This document shows positions 15,930 through 24,386 of a stretch of DNA of 47,652 nt, one piece after another (the first letter of the stretch is position 1; each line of letters starts with the position of its first letter). The translations under genes were made by a program, and so were the position numbers. The stretch lies in assembly GCA_964511405.1 (NCBI GenBank), contig CAZEFK010000019.1, positions 1 through 47,652 on the forward strand, read 5' to 3'. The DNA is from CAZEFK01 sp964511405. Lineage in GTDB: Bacteria; Pseudomonadota; Alphaproteobacteria; Elsterales; Elsteraceae. The notes below the pieces were generated by a model. That model did not search any database. It worked only from the letters and a program-made list of their open reading frames with translations, and was not told the origin of the DNA.

Positions 15930-16769
15930 TTAGCCCACCGCAGCCAAGTCCAGGCGGGCCGGCGCGAACCGTGACACCGCGACCGCGCCTCCCTGGGCAT
16001 GGAGGAACGAGCCTTCGCCGACCTCGGTCCAGCTGCTGCTGACCGAATCAAGGGGCTCGGAGAGAATCAGGACACAGCCTTCGCCGGCCTCGAACTGGAC
16101 TTGGCCCTCGATCACCGACAGTCCGCAGCCCTCGCCGAAGAACAGCGAGGGCGACTGGCCGTCGCTGGAATAGCGCAGGGCGTAGATGTTCTGGCCGTCG
16201 GTCACAGCGGCGGCCATGCGCAGCGGCTCCTGGACGCCATGGGCGGCCATGATCGCCAGCACCTGCGACACGGTGCGGGCGAACGCGCCAGGCGGATTGG
16301 CCGCCAGCCCATTGCCCAGCAACAGATAGAAGAACACCTCGCTGTCGGTCGACCCTTCGCGATGGGCGTAGTAGTCGGGGCTGATCGCCAGCTCCAGGTC
16401 GCGGCGCACCTTGGCGTAGCCGCCGATCTTGCCGTTGTGCATGAACAGCCAGCGCCCGAAACGGAACGGATGGCAGTTGAGCCGGGTGGTCGCCGTCCCG
16501 GTCGAGGCCCGGACATGGGCGAAAAACAGGGTGGCGCGGATCTGCTCGGCCAAGCTGCGCAGATTGGCGTCGTTCCAGGCCGGCATGGTGTCACGGAACA
16601 GACCGGGATGGGGCAGGTCGCCGTACCAGCCGAGCCCGAAACCGTCGCCGTTGGTCGGCACGACCGAACGCTGGGCCGACAGGCTTTGGCGGATCAAGGA
16701 ATTGCCGGGCCGGAACAGCAGGGTGTCCATGGCCAGGGGGCAGCCGGAATAGGCAAGCCAACGACACAT
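15930..16769 (-). CDS. Class II glutamine amidotransferase, YafJ-like
   Basis: A 279-residue Ntn-hydrolase-type glutamine amidotransferase. The start is set by MCRWLAYSG: after Met removal the catalytic Cys2 becomes N-terminal, as the family requires. Glutaminase-domain landmarks are PTNGDGFGLGWYG, TLFFAHVRASTGTATTRLNCHPF, FMHNGKIGGY, and EGSTDSEVFFYLLL. It releases ammonia from glutamine; the acceptor reaction of stand-alone YafJ-type proteins is unknown. It belongs to no obvious operon here. Related GAT-II proteins have been noted with ATP-grasp/alpha-E systems such as the one at 1-7.4 kb, but the 8-kb distance makes a link speculative. Confidence 0.88.
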   Translation of the reverse strand: MCRWLAYSGCPLAMDTLLFRPGNSLIRQSLSAQRSVVPTNGDGFGLGWYGDLPHPGLFRDTMPAWNDANLRSLAEQIRATLFFAHVRASTGTATTRLNCHPFRFGRWLFMHNGKIGGYAKVRRDLELAISPDYYAHREGSTDSEVFFYLLLGNGLAANPPGAFARTVSQVLAIMAAHGVQEPLRMAAAVTDGQNIYALRYSSDGQSPSLFFGEGCGLSVIEGQVQFEAGEGCVLILSEPLDSVSSSWTEVGEGSFLHAQGGAVAVSRFAPARLDLAAVG

Positions 16770-16944
16770 TCGAGACGAAACTCCGTTGCGCCCTGCACCA
16801 TCGACCGCCAGTCCCGACCGGTCAAGGACCCCGCGGCGCCTGGAACAGTCATGACCGGACAGCGCTGAACAATGCGTAAACCTTGGAAAGCGGACGCCGG
16901 TGGGCGATGATCCGCCCGGGCGGGGAGGCCGTAGGAGGACGGGC

Positions 16945-17763
16945 GTGCGCAGGACGGCGGCGGCGATGGCGATGATGGCGGCGTTGGGGATGGCGGGTTT
17001 AGGCGCCCCGGCCGCGGTGGCCGGCGAACCGCGGACCTTCACCGTCGGCATCGAAAACATCGAATATTATCCGGAATACGCTGTCCGCGACGGCGAGTAT
17101 GTCGGCTTCGCCCGCGCGCTGCTGGACAGTTTCGCCAAGTCCCAGGGCTATCGCTTCGTTTATCGGCCGCTGCCGGTGGCGCGGCTGTTCGTGCAGTTCC
17201 TGGGCGGCAAGCTCGATTTCAAATATCCGGACAATCCCCTGTTCCAGGTCCGCGAGAAGGCCGGCAAGACGGTCCTGTACAGCGATCCGGTGGTCGGATT
17301 CGTCGACGGCGTCAGCGTGCTGCCCGCGCGCCTGGCGGCATCGCCGCCGCCGATCCGCCGGCTCGGGACCGTGCTGGGCTTCACGCCGACCAGCTGGGCC
17401 GACGCGATCGCCGGCAAATCGGTCGAGCTGATGGAGAATCCCAGCTTCCCGGCGCTGCTGACCGTGACCCTGGCCGGCCATGTCGACGGCGCCTATGGCA
17501 ATGTCGCGGTCACCCAATATGTGCTGGAGCACGTCCTGCACCGGCCGGGCGCCCTGGTCTACGACCCCCGGCTGCCCCATACCGCCAGCCATTATCACCT
17601 GTCGACCCTGGCCCATGGCCCGGTCATCGCCGAGTTCAACGCCTGGATGCAGCGCGAGAGTGCCGCGGTGCAGGAGCTGAAGCAGCGCTACGCCGTCGAG
17701 GCCGTGGACGCTGCCGGAGGCCCGGCGGCCGAGCCGGGAAGATTGGCCGCGGCGGCCCGTTAG
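16945..17763 (+). CDS. Periplasmic amino-acid-type substrate-binding protein (family 3)
   Basis: A 272-residue exported protein. The GTG at 16945 is chosen because AGGAGG lies 6 bp upstream; it gives a signal peptide with a basic start and hydrophobic core ending AVAGEP. The mature part starts TFTVGIENIEYYPEYAVRDGEYVGFARALLDSFAKSQGY, the lobe-1 pattern of family 3 solute-binding proteins. No permease or ATPase gene is adjacent, so it may be an orphan receptor-type binding protein. Its stop overlaps the stop of the convergent DUF4145 gene by 4 bp. The ligand is unknown. Confidence 0.78.
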   Translation: MRRTAAAMAMMAALGMAGLGAPAAVAGEPRTFTVGIENIEYYPEYAVRDGEYVGFARALLDSFAKSQGYRFVYRPLPVARLFVQFLGGKLDFKYPDNPLFQVREKAGKTVLYSDPVVGFVDGVSVLPARLAASPPPIRRLGTVLGFTPTSWADAIAGKSVELMENPSFPALLTVTLAGHVDGAYGNVAVTQYVLEHVLHRPGALVYDPRLPHTASHYHLSTLAHGPVIAEFNAWMQRESAAVQELKQRYAVEAVDAAGGPAAEPGRLAAAAR

Positions 17764-18410
17764 GGCCTGTCGGGGCCGGTGTCCTCCGGCTCGCCGATCG
17801 GCCGGGGCCGGCGATCCAGCCGGGCATAGGCCTGGTCGAGATATTTGGGGCGCGAGATCATTTCGTCGGCGATCAGGTTCAGGATCGTGAACAGCAGCCC
17901 GACGGTGTCGGCATCGTCGCGGTCGTCGACGGTGCCGGGACCGACGGCGTCGGTGCCCACCACGCGCACGCTGTTCAGCACGTCGAGCATGCGCCGGGTC
18001 AAGCCGCGCGCCACCAGCACGGCAATGTCGGCCGACAGGTCGCGGCCGTCCTGCCCGAGCTCGCGGCACAGCTTGCGCAGCGCCAGGCGCAGCAAGGCCG
18101 CCGCCGCCCGTGGGCTGCGTGGGGCGATCGCCGCCGCCTCGGCATAGTCGCGGCGGATGTCCTCGGACAGGTCGCGGTTGGGCGGCGGCGCCGACTGAAT
18201 GTCGGGTTCGATGATGCGGTCCTTGAACCAGAACAGCGGCGCCTCGCAGCCGGTGCAGATGCTGACCGCGAAATAGTCGATCTCGGCATGGGCGCCGCGC
18301 CGGGATTCCCGGTAGTACTTGCGCCAGACCTGCGGGCTGAGCGCGCCACACTGCGGACAGGTGAAGGTGCCCAGCTCCCGCTCAGGCTGGACGTACATCG
18401 GCACGGTCAT
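17760..18410 (-). CDS. DUF4145 domain protein with zinc-ribbon-like N-terminus
   Basis: A 216-residue protein. Two CxxC knuckles (CPQCG near residue 17 and CTGCE near 53) form a likely zinc ribbon, and the DUF4145 helical domain follows (residues about 90-200: RAAAALLRLALRKLCRELG..., MLDVLNSVRVVGTDAV). DUF4145 occurs alone and in restriction or nuclease proteins, and its function is unknown. The ATG at 18410 has GAGGG 4 bp upstream. A longer frame (to 18521) adds an unconvincing Arg/Ser-rich stretch. Confidence 0.78.
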   Translation of the reverse strand: MTVPMYVQPERELGTFTCPQCGALSPQVWRKYYRESRRGAHAEIDYFAVSICTGCEAPLFWFKDRIIEPDIQSAPPPNRDLSEDIRRDYAEAAAIAPRSPRAAAALLRLALRKLCRELGQDGRDLSADIAVLVARGLTRRMLDVLNSVRVVGTDAVGPGTVDDRDDADTVGLLFTILNLIADEMISRPKYLDQAYARLDRRPRPIGEPEDTGPDRP

Positions 18411-18576
18411 GCGCCCTCGCTGACAGGCCGGCGTCCCAACCGAATCGGGGGACCGGCGCGCGAACAACTCCGTTGCTGCGATTGAGCGGTCAAGCACTGA
18501 AGAAAGGGTTGATCGCCGCACCCGGCCCGGCCGGCGCCGCCGGAACCGCCGCGGGGCGGGCGCCGTTGCGGCGAGC

Positions 18577-19680
18577 GTGCCCCTTCCGAGCCTGCTTCAG
18601 CACCTGATCGCCGTGGCTGTAACCGTCGCCGTGGCCCTGGTCGGCCACGGGCTGCTGTCGCGCCTGCTGCGCCGGATCGTCCGCCGCGACCAGGCGACCG
18701 GCCTCAGCGCGGCCCTGGAGGCCGCGCACGGGCCGTCGCGCGCGGCGGTGGTGCCCATGGCCCTGCTGGTTGCCCTGCCGGCCGCCGGGCTGCCGCCGCC
18801 CCTGGAAGAATCGGCCAGTCGGCTAGCGGTGATCGCGCTGATGCTGACGCTGGGCTGGACCTTCGTTCGCATGGTCGCGGCCGGCTTCGACGTGGCGCTG
18901 ACCGTCACGGCCCGGCTCGAGGAGGCCAATGTCGACGGCCGGCGCCGCCGCACCCAGCTGCGCATGTTCAAGCGGCTGAGCGTGCTGACCATCGGGCTGG
19001 TCACCGCCGGCTTCGTGCTGACCGCGATCCCGACCGTGCGCGCGATCGGGGTCAGCCTGTTCGCCTCGGCCGGGGTGGCCGGCATCGTCGCCGGCGTCGC
19101 GGCCCGGCCGGTCGCGGCGAACCTGATCGCCGGCCTGCAGATCGCCATCGCCCAGCCGATCCGCATCGGCGATGCCGTGCTGGTGGAAGGCGAATGGGGT
19201 CATGTCGAGGACATCACCGCCACCTATGTGGCGATCGAGATTTGGGACCAGCGGCGGCTGATCGTGCCCCTGGCCTACTTCTTGGAGAAGCCGTTCCAGA
19301 ACTGGACCCACCGCACCACCGAACTGATCCAGCCGATCCTGTTCTACCTGGACTATTCGGCGCCGGTGGAGCGGGTGCGGAACCAGCTGGAGCAGATCGT
19401 GCGGGCCCATCCGCTGTGGGACGGCCGGGTCTGGACCCTGCAGGTGACCGAGTTGCAGGAGACCACGATGCAACTTCGGGCGCTGGTCAGCGCCGCCAGC
19501 TCGGGCCAGGCCTGGGACCTGCGCTGCGCCGTGCGCGAGCAGCTGGTCGAGTATCTGAACCAAGAGCTGCCCGAGGCGCTGCCGCGCCACCGGCTGACCA
19601 CGGCCCGGCCCCAGCCGGGCCCGCCCGCCGGCAATGGCGACGGGCGGCTGCGGCCCGAGCCGCGGCGGCCCGACGCCTGA
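18577..19680 (+). CDS. MscS-family mechanosensitive ion channel
   Basis: A 367-residue membrane protein with about four N-terminal hydrophobic segments. The pore-lining helix and beta domain of MscS follow: SAGVAGIVAGVAARPVAANLIAGLQIAIAQPIRIGDAVLVEG (about 165-205) and HVEDITATYVAIEIWDQRRLIVPLAYF. The C-terminal alpha/beta vestibule and a proline-rich tail complete it. The pore segment is typical of the YbdG/YnaI-like branch. It opens under membrane tension to release solutes in osmotic downshock. The GTG at 18577 is the best available start but has no strong Shine-Dalgarno sequence, so the N-terminus is uncertain by some residues. Confidence 0.87.
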   Translation: MPLPSLLQHLIAVAVTVAVALVGHGLLSRLLRRIVRRDQATGLSAALEAAHGPSRAAVVPMALLVALPAAGLPPPLEESASRLAVIALMLTLGWTFVRMVAAGFDVALTVTARLEEANVDGRRRRTQLRMFKRLSVLTIGLVTAGFVLTAIPTVRAIGVSLFASAGVAGIVAGVAARPVAANLIAGLQIAIAQPIRIGDAVLVEGEWGHVEDITATYVAIEIWDQRRLIVPLAYFLEKPFQNWTHRTTELIQPILFYLDYSAPVERVRNQLEQIVRAHPLWDGRVWTLQVTELQETTMQLRALVSAASSGQAWDLRCAVREQLVEYLNQELPEALPRHRLTTARPQPGPPAGNGDGRLRPEPRRPDA

Positions 19681-19692
19681 GCGTTGCCCCGG

Positions 19693-20295
19693 ATGCGCGG
19701 GTCGGGCAAACAGTCGGGCGCCATGGGTCCGGTCTTCCTGCGCGAGTTCCTGCGCCATCCCCAGAGCATCGGCGCCATCGCCCCCAGCTCCGCCGCCCTG
19801 GCGCGCCGGATGCTGACGGCGATCGGCCTGCCATCGCGGCGGACCATCGTCGAGTTCGGCCCCGGGACCGGTGCCTTCACCCGGCTGGTGGCGGCCGCGC
19901 TGGCGCCCGGCCAGGCCTATTTGGGCATCGAGCGCAGCGGCGCCTTCGTCCAGCGGCTGCGCCGCGACTTTCCGGCCCTGCGCTTCGAGCAGGACAGCGT
20001 CGAGAACCTGGAGCCGATCCTGGCGCGGCACGGCCTCGGCCCGGTCGATGCCGTGCTGTGCGGCCTGCCCTGGGCCTCGCTGCCGATCCCAGTGCAGGAC
20101 CGGGTGTTCGCGGCCCTGCGCCGGACGACCCAGCCGGGCGCGGTGTTCGCCACCTTCGCCTATCTGCAGGGGTTGCTGCTGCCGGGCGCCTGGGCGCTGC
20201 GGCGGCGGCTGCAGGCCGAATTCCCGCAGGTGCGCACGAGCCCGGTGGTCTGGCGCAACCTGCCGCCGGCCTTCGTCTATATCTGCGAGCGCTGA
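19693..20295 (+). CDS. Class I SAM-dependent methyltransferase (phospholipid N-methyltransferase-like)
   Basis: A 200-residue Rossmann methyltransferase. SAM motif I is IVEFGPGTGAFTRLV near residue 55, the acidic end of beta-2 is YLGIERS, and a CGLPWASLP motif IV sits near 125. The N-terminal FLREFLRHPQSIGAIAPSS segment is that of the PmtA / rRNA-adenine-dimethylase-like branch that methylates phosphatidylethanolamine. The start is ATG 19693; TTG 19684 or ATG 19723 are alternatives. It begins 12 bp after the MscS gene. The last five codons (YICER and stop) fall inside a 72-bp direct repeat whose second copy is at 34202, so its 3' end coincides with the left edge of the presumed insertion. Confidence 0.82.
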   Translation: MRGSGKQSGAMGPVFLREFLRHPQSIGAIAPSSAALARRMLTAIGLPSRRTIVEFGPGTGAFTRLVAAALAPGQAYLGIERSGAFVQRLRRDFPALRFEQDSVENLEPILARHGLGPVDAVLCGLPWASLPIPVQDRVFAALRRTTQPGAVFATFAYLQGLLLPGAWALRRRLQAEFPQVRTSPVVWRNLPPAFVYICER

Positions 20296-20349
20296 TCAGC
20301 CCGGCCCGCCGGCCAGCGCGCGTCCGGCCGCGGGCGGCGCGTGGACGGC
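20278..20349 (+). repeat. Left 72-bp direct repeat bounding the catabolic block
   Basis: Positions 20278-20349 match 34202-34273 in the same orientation at 69 of 72 positions (differences at 20308, 20317 and 20332). This copy contains the last codons of the methyltransferase gene and, on the minus strand, a 17-codon remnant identical in reading to the C-terminus of the CBS-domain protein at 34220-34624 (AVHAPPAAGRALAGGPG and stop at 20296-20298). Here the remnant is cut off from any CBS coding sequence, so it is a truncated duplicate. Confidence 0.9.
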
Positions 20350-20369
20350 TAGAATGGCACACGAGTAGG

Positions 20370-21050
20370 CTATGAGGGCGGCGATCGGCCGCCGAGGGTC
20401 GATAGATAGCGCAGGATGCCCTCGCCGCCGCGGACGATGTCGTTCTCCAAGGCGCGGCGCGCCCCGGCGCCGTCGCGCCGCTGCAGGGCCTCGATCAGGC
20501 GCACATGCTCGTCGGCGTCCGCATAACCGGTGATCGCCTTCTCGTGATAGACCTTCAGGATCGGCCCCATCGACACCCACATGGTCTCGATCTGGCGGAC
20601 GAGCATGTCCATGCCCGACAGGGCGTAGACGCCGAAATGAAAGTCCCGGTTCAAGGTGTTGGCCCCGGCCGCATCGCCGGCGGCGGCCAGGCTCTCGAAC
20701 TGCTGCTGGATGGCGGCCAGCCGCTCGATGTCGGCAGGCCTGGCATGCTGGACCGCCAGTTCGGCGGCCAGCCCCTCCAACGCGATCCGGATCGCGCGGA
20801 TCTCCAGGTAGCGCGGCAGGCGCAGCTCCGGCACCACGATGAAGCGGCCGGAGCGGACCTCCAGGCCCTGCTCACTGACCAGGCGCAGGCAGCCCTCGCG
20901 CACCGGCGTCACGCTGGTGCCGAACTGCTCGGCCAGGTCCTGCATCACCAGCCGCTCGCCCGGGTCGAAGCGGCCGGCGATCAGGGCGTCGCGCAGGGCG
21001 GCATAGGCTCGGCTCGACAGGTTGCCCGGCTCGACTGCCTTCAAATCCAC
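20370..21050 (-). CDS. GntR-family transcriptional regulator, FCD subgroup (first)
   Basis: A 226-residue regulator. The N-terminal winged helix (residues 10-75) has the GntR pattern AYAALRDALIAGRFDPGERLVMQDLAEQFG...TPVREGCLRLVSEQGLE; the C-terminal all-helical FCD domain (about 80-215) binds a metal and a small organic acid or sugar acid (ELAVQHARPAD, NRDFHFGVYALSG, DEHVRLIEALQRRD). The GTG at 21050 follows AGCAGG closely. It is the third gene of the split-transketolase operon, 11 bp after the C-subunit gene, and therefore likely feeds back on that operon. It differs clearly from the second GntR gene at 23000. Confidence 0.88.
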   Translation of the reverse strand: MDLKAVEPGNLSSRAYAALRDALIAGRFDPGERLVMQDLAEQFGTSVTPVREGCLRLVSEQGLEVRSGRFIVVPELRLPRYLEIRAIRIALEGLAAELAVQHARPADIERLAAIQQQFESLAAAGDAAGANTLNRDFHFGVYALSGMDMLVRQIETMWVSMGPILKVYHEKAITGYADADEHVRLIEALQRRDGAGARRALENDIVRGGEGILRYLSTLGGRSPPS

Positions 21051-21061
21051 CCTGCTTGCTC

Positions 21062-22045
21062 CTAACCGTGGCGCGCCCGCGCCGCCTTGTATGCCGCGAC
21101 GATGGCCCCGGGCGAAAGTCCGTACCGGAACAGCAGGTAGGGCGTGGAGCCGCCCTCGGCGAAGCGGTCGCGCACGCCGACGCGCTCGAAGCCGACGCGC
21201 ACGCCGGTCTCCATCAGCAGCTCGGCGACGGCGCTGCCCAGGCCGCCGACGATCGAATGGTTCTCGGCCGTGACCACGACGGGCACCGCGCGCGCCAGCT
21301 CTTCCAAGGCCGGATCCAGCGGCTTGACCGTCGGCATCTCGACGACGCCGACCTGGATGCCTTCGGCCGCCAAGCTGGCGGCGGCGTTCAGGGCGGCTTC
21401 GACCATCAGGCCGCAGGCGACCAGCAGGCCGTCGCCACCATCGCGCAGGCGGCGCAGCTTGCCGATCGCGAACGGTTCCGGCGCCAGGTCGGCCGGTTCG
21501 GTGCCGTCGGCACGCTTCATCCGCATGTAGACCGGCCCGGGATGGGCGGCGATGGCCTGCACCATCGCGGCCAGTTGCCCGGGTCCCGATGGCTCGACCA
21601 CGGTCATGTTGGGCAGGGCGCGCATCAGCGCCACGTCGTCGATCGCCTGGTGCGACGGCCCCAGCAGCGTGGTCAGGCCGGGAATGGTGCCGACGATCTT
21701 CAGGTTGGCATTGGGATAGGCCACCTGCATGGCGATCTGGTCATAGCAGCGCCGGGTGGCGAACACGCAAAAGGAATGGGCGAACGGCACCTCGCCGCAG
21801 CGCGCCATGCCGGCAGCCACGCCGATCATGTTGGCTTCGGCGATGCCGCATTGCAGGAAGCGGCCGGGCAGGGCGTCGCGAAACAGGTCGGTCTCGGTCG
21901 GCAGGGTCAGGTCGGCGGTCAGGCAGACGATGCGCGGATCGGCCAGGGCCGCCGCCAGCAGCGCCTCGCCATACAGCTTGCGCGCCGCCCCGGCGGCGCC
22001 GCGGGCGTTGAAGTCCTGGACCGCCAGCGTGCGGATATCGGTCAT
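21062..22045 (-). CDS. Split transketolase, C-terminal (pyrimidine-binding) subunit
   Basis: A 327-residue protein equal to the pyrimidine-binding and C-terminal domains of transketolase. The catalytic Glu that activates thiamine diphosphate is in LQCGIAEANMIGVAAG (near residue 70). PFAHSFCVFATRRCYDQI follows, and the C-terminal swivel domain is at about 200-320 (VVVTAENHSIVGGLGSAVAELL). Its ATG overlaps the stop of the N-subunit gene (22042-22045), so the two are made in equal amounts. Two-gene transketolases are common in sugar-catabolism clusters (apulose-4-phosphate and sulfosugar transketolases are known examples). Its acceptor sugar here is unknown. Confidence 0.9.
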   Translation of the reverse strand: MTDIRTLAVQDFNARGAAGAARKLYGEALLAAALADPRIVCLTADLTLPTETDLFRDALPGRFLQCGIAEANMIGVAAGMARCGEVPFAHSFCVFATRRCYDQIAMQVAYPNANLKIVGTIPGLTTLLGPSHQAIDDVALMRALPNMTVVEPSGPGQLAAMVQAIAAHPGPVYMRMKRADGTEPADLAPEPFAIGKLRRLRDGGDGLLVACGLMVEAALNAAASLAAEGIQVGVVEMPTVKPLDPALEELARAVPVVVTAENHSIVGGLGSAVAELLMETGVRVGFERVGVRDRFAEGGSTPYLLFRYGLSPGAIVAAYKAARARHG

Positions 22046-22902
22046 GCCGGTTCTCCCAGCGCCTGCAGCGCCTGGGCCGCCATCTCGGGCGGCAGCTTCA
22101 GGTTATGGGCCAGCACGCCCTCCAGCGCCGGCACGCCCTTGCCCGGCAGGGTGCGGGCGACCAGACAGGTCGGGCGGCCGGAACAGCCGCGCGCCCGGTC
22201 CAGCGCCGCTAGCAGCGCCGGGATGTCGTGGCCGTCGACCGCCTCGGTCGCCCAGCCAAACGCACGCCATTTGTCGACGACCGGCTCCAGCCGCACGACC
22301 GTGTCGACATGGCCTTCGACCTGCATCCGGTTGTCGTCGATGACCAGGCACAGATTGTCCAGGCCCAGGCTGCCGGCCAGCAGGGCGGCCTCCCAGACCT
22401 GGCCTTCCTGCAGCTCGCCGTCGCCCAGCAGCACATGGACCCGGGCCGGCGAACCGCGCCGGCGCAGCGCCAGCGCCATGCCGACGCCGACAGACAGGCC
22501 CTGCCCCAGCGAGCCGCAGGTCGCCTCGACCACGGTGCCCATGCGCTCCGATGCGTTGACCTCCAGCGGCGAGCCGTCCTGGCAATAGGTCGGCAGCCGG
22601 GTCGCGTCGATCAGGCCGCGCTCGGCCAGGGTGGCATAGAAGATCGCCGTGTTGTGCGCGGTCGACAGCAGGAAGCGGTCGCGGTCGTGCCAGTCGGGAT
22701 CGTCCGGCACCAGCCGCAGCTCGGCGAAATACATCACTGCGAACAGATCGGCCGCGCCCAGCCCCTGCTGGACATAGCCCTGGCCGGTCGGCGCCACCAG
22801 CCGCACCACCTGCCGCCGCAGCCCCGAGGCGATCCGGCGCAGCTGGTCGACATCGCGCAGGCGCGGCGCCGGCTGGCGCTCCAGGGATGAATTTGCGCTC
22901 AT
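22042..22902 (-). CDS. Split transketolase, N-terminal (diphosphate-binding) subunit
   Basis: A 286-residue protein equal to the thiamine-diphosphate-binding N-terminal half of transketolase. The diphosphate/Mg motif GDGELQEGQVWEAALLAGSLGLDNLCLVIDDNR starts near residue 155. The LSTAHNTAIFYATLAERG and CGSLGQGLSVGVGMAL segments are also present. The ATG at 22902 is chosen for GAGG 6 bp upstream; 14 extra codons are open before it but would reach into the AT-rich palindrome at 22914-22936. It heads the operon N-subunit, C-subunit, GntR, and is divergent from the second GntR gene. Confidence 0.9.
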   Translation of the reverse strand: MSANSSLERQPAPRLRDVDQLRRIASGLRRQVVRLVAPTGQGYVQQGLGAADLFAVMYFAELRLVPDDPDWHDRDRFLLSTAHNTAIFYATLAERGLIDATRLPTYCQDGSPLEVNASERMGTVVEATCGSLGQGLSVGVGMALALRRRGSPARVHVLLGDGELQEGQVWEAALLAGSLGLDNLCLVIDDNRMQVEGHVDTVVRLEPVVDKWRAFGWATEAVDGHDIPALLAALDRARGCSGRPTCLVARTLPGKGVPALEGVLAHNLKLPPEMAAQALQALGEPA

Positions 22903-22913
22903 CGTTCCTCTCT

Positions 22914-22936
22914 TCGTATGTGATATATCATATCGC
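22914..22936. promoter_or_regulatory. Probable GntR operator in the divergent tkt/gntR promoter region
   Basis: A perfect 10-bp palindrome TGATATATCA (22921-22930) lies in an AT-rich patch 19-28 bp before the transketolase start and 70 bp before the second GntR gene. The 12-mer ATATGATATATC (minus strand, 22922-22933) recurs exactly at 25679-25690 in the other divergent promoter region of the block. Shared palindromes at two promoters of one island suggest a common regulator, most likely one of the two GntR proteins. Confidence 0.65.
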
Positions 22937-22999
22937 CTGGCCATTGACGCGGTCGGCCGGCTCGATCACATCACCGGCGGCCGTCAGCAAGGATGTCCG

Positions 23000-23767
23000 A
23001 TGTCCAACGCCGCCGTTCGAACCGAGCTGGAGCCGCTGGTTCGCGCGAACCTTAGTGCCCAGGTCTATGCCGCGCTGCGCGCCGCCCTGCACGAAGGCCG
23101 GCTGTGGCCAGGCCAGCGCCTCAAAATTCGCGACCTGGCGGCGATCCTGGAGGTCTCCGAGACGCCGGTCCGCGAAGCGGTGATGCAGCTGGTGCGCGAG
23201 CGCGCCCTGCAGCTTCAGAGCAGCCGCTCGCTGAGCGTGCCGCGGCTCTCGGTCCACCAGTATCTGGAGCTGCGCCGGATCCGGCTGGAGCTGGAAGGGC
23301 TGGCCGGCGCCGAGGCGGCCACGCGCATCACACCCGCCGATCTGGCCGGGCTGGCGACCATCCATGACGCCTTGCTGGCCGCCGAAGCCGACGGCGCCTG
23401 GTCCGATGCGACCCGGCTGAACTGGCATTTCCACCGCACCGTCTACCGGGCCGCCCACATGCCGGAGCTGCTGAACCTGATCGAAGGCCTGTGGCTGCGC
23501 ACCGGGCCGCTGCTGAACTACCAGTATCCTCATGCGCCGCCGACCTATCCCGGACGCCACCGGCATCTCGACGTGATGGATCATCTGCGGGCCGGCAACG
23601 CTGCCGGCGTGCGCGCCGCGATCGAGGCCGACACCTGCGAGGGCGGCGCCCGCCTGCTGCGCCTGCTGCAGCAGATCGATGCCGGCGACGTCGACGAGGC
23701 CGCCTTCCGCGCCAGCATCCCGGCGCCGCCGCTGGACGCGCCGCCGCCGCTCACGCCGATCCGGTAG
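23000..23767 (+). CDS. GntR-family transcriptional regulator, FCD subgroup (second)
   Basis: A 255-residue regulator with an N-terminal winged helix (residues 18-85: QVYAALRAALHEGRLWPGQRLKIRDLAAILEVSETPVREAVMQL) and a C-terminal FCD ligand domain (about 90-230: RRIRLELEGLAGAEAATR, NWHFHRTVYRAAHMPELL, HRHLDVMDHLRAGNA). Its tail is rich in Pro and Ala. The ATG at 23000 has AAGGA 6 bp upstream. It is transcribed away from the transketolase operon across a region carrying the TGATATATCA palindrome, the classic arrangement of a local regulator. Its end overlaps the aldolase gene end by 17 bp. Confidence 0.89.
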   Translation: MSNAAVRTELEPLVRANLSAQVYAALRAALHEGRLWPGQRLKIRDLAAILEVSETPVREAVMQLVRERALQLQSSRSLSVPRLSVHQYLELRRIRLELEGLAGAEAATRITPADLAGLATIHDALLAAEADGAWSDATRLNWHFHRTVYRAAHMPELLNLIEGLWLRTGPLLNYQYPHAPPTYPGRHRHLDVMDHLRAGNAAGVRAAIEADTCEGGARLLRLLQQIDAGDVDEAAFRASIPAPPLDAPPPLTPIR

Positions 23768-24386
23768 CCGCAGCCGCGCCATAGGTCCGGTACCGCTCGC
23801 GCGCGGCGGCGACCTCGTCTGCCGTCAGCAGCCTCACTTGGCCGGCGCCCCGCGCCAGCAGGTACTGCCGGGCCAGGGTTTCCAGCCGCAGCGCCGCCGA
23901 CAGCGCAGCCCAGACGTCGCGGCCGTGGCAGATCATGCCGTGGTTGGCCAGCAGGCAGGCGGTGCGGCCATCGAGGGCGGCCACGGCGGCGGCGGCCAGC
24001 TCCGGTGTGCCGAAGGTCTGGTAGGGCGCGCAGCGCACGTCGGCGCCGCCGAAGCCCAAGACCATGTAGTGGAACGGCGGCAGGCCGTCGCCCAGGCAGG
24101 CCAGGGCGGTGCAGGCGTCCGAATGGGTGTGGACGACGGCCGCCGCGGCCGGGTCGGCGCGGTAGATCGCAGCATGCATCGACCACTCGCTGGAGGGCCG
24201 GCCGGCGCCGGTCACCCGGCCATCGAAATCCATGGCGACCAGGCCTGCGTCCGAGATCGTGCGGCCGGTCGCCCCGGTCGGGGTGATCACCATGCCGGCG
24301 CCCTGGCGCCGACTGACGTTGCCGCTGCTGCCGTTGTTCAGGCCCAAGCGTTCCAGCTCGCGCACGACCTCGACGATGTCGCTCAT
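23751..24386 (-). CDS. Class II aldolase/adducin family protein, OtnC-like
   Basis: A 211-residue class II aldolase/adducin protein. Zinc ligands are visible as His86 and His88 (VVHTHSD) and His149 (LLANHG); Glu67 in PSSEW is the probable catalytic acid. N-terminal LNNGSSGNVSRR binds phosphate. The closest known role, given the adjacent DUF1537 kinase, is OtnC/YgbL: decarboxylation of 3-oxo-tetronate 4-phosphate to dihydroxyacetone phosphate. The ATG at 24386 has GGAGGA 6 bp upstream and shares its first base with the kinase stop (TAATG), so kinase and aldolase are translationally coupled. The exact substrate may be a different oxo acid sugar. Confidence 0.85.
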   Translation of the reverse strand: MSDIVEVVRELERLGLNNGSSGNVSRRQGAGMVITPTGATGRTISDAGLVAMDFDGRVTGAGRPSSEWSMHAAIYRADPAAAAVVHTHSDACTALACLGDGLPPFHYMVLGFGGADVRCAPYQTFGTPELAAAAVAALDGRTACLLANHGMICHGRDVWAALSAALRLETLARQYLLARGAGQVRLLTADEVAAARERYRTYGAAAATGSA

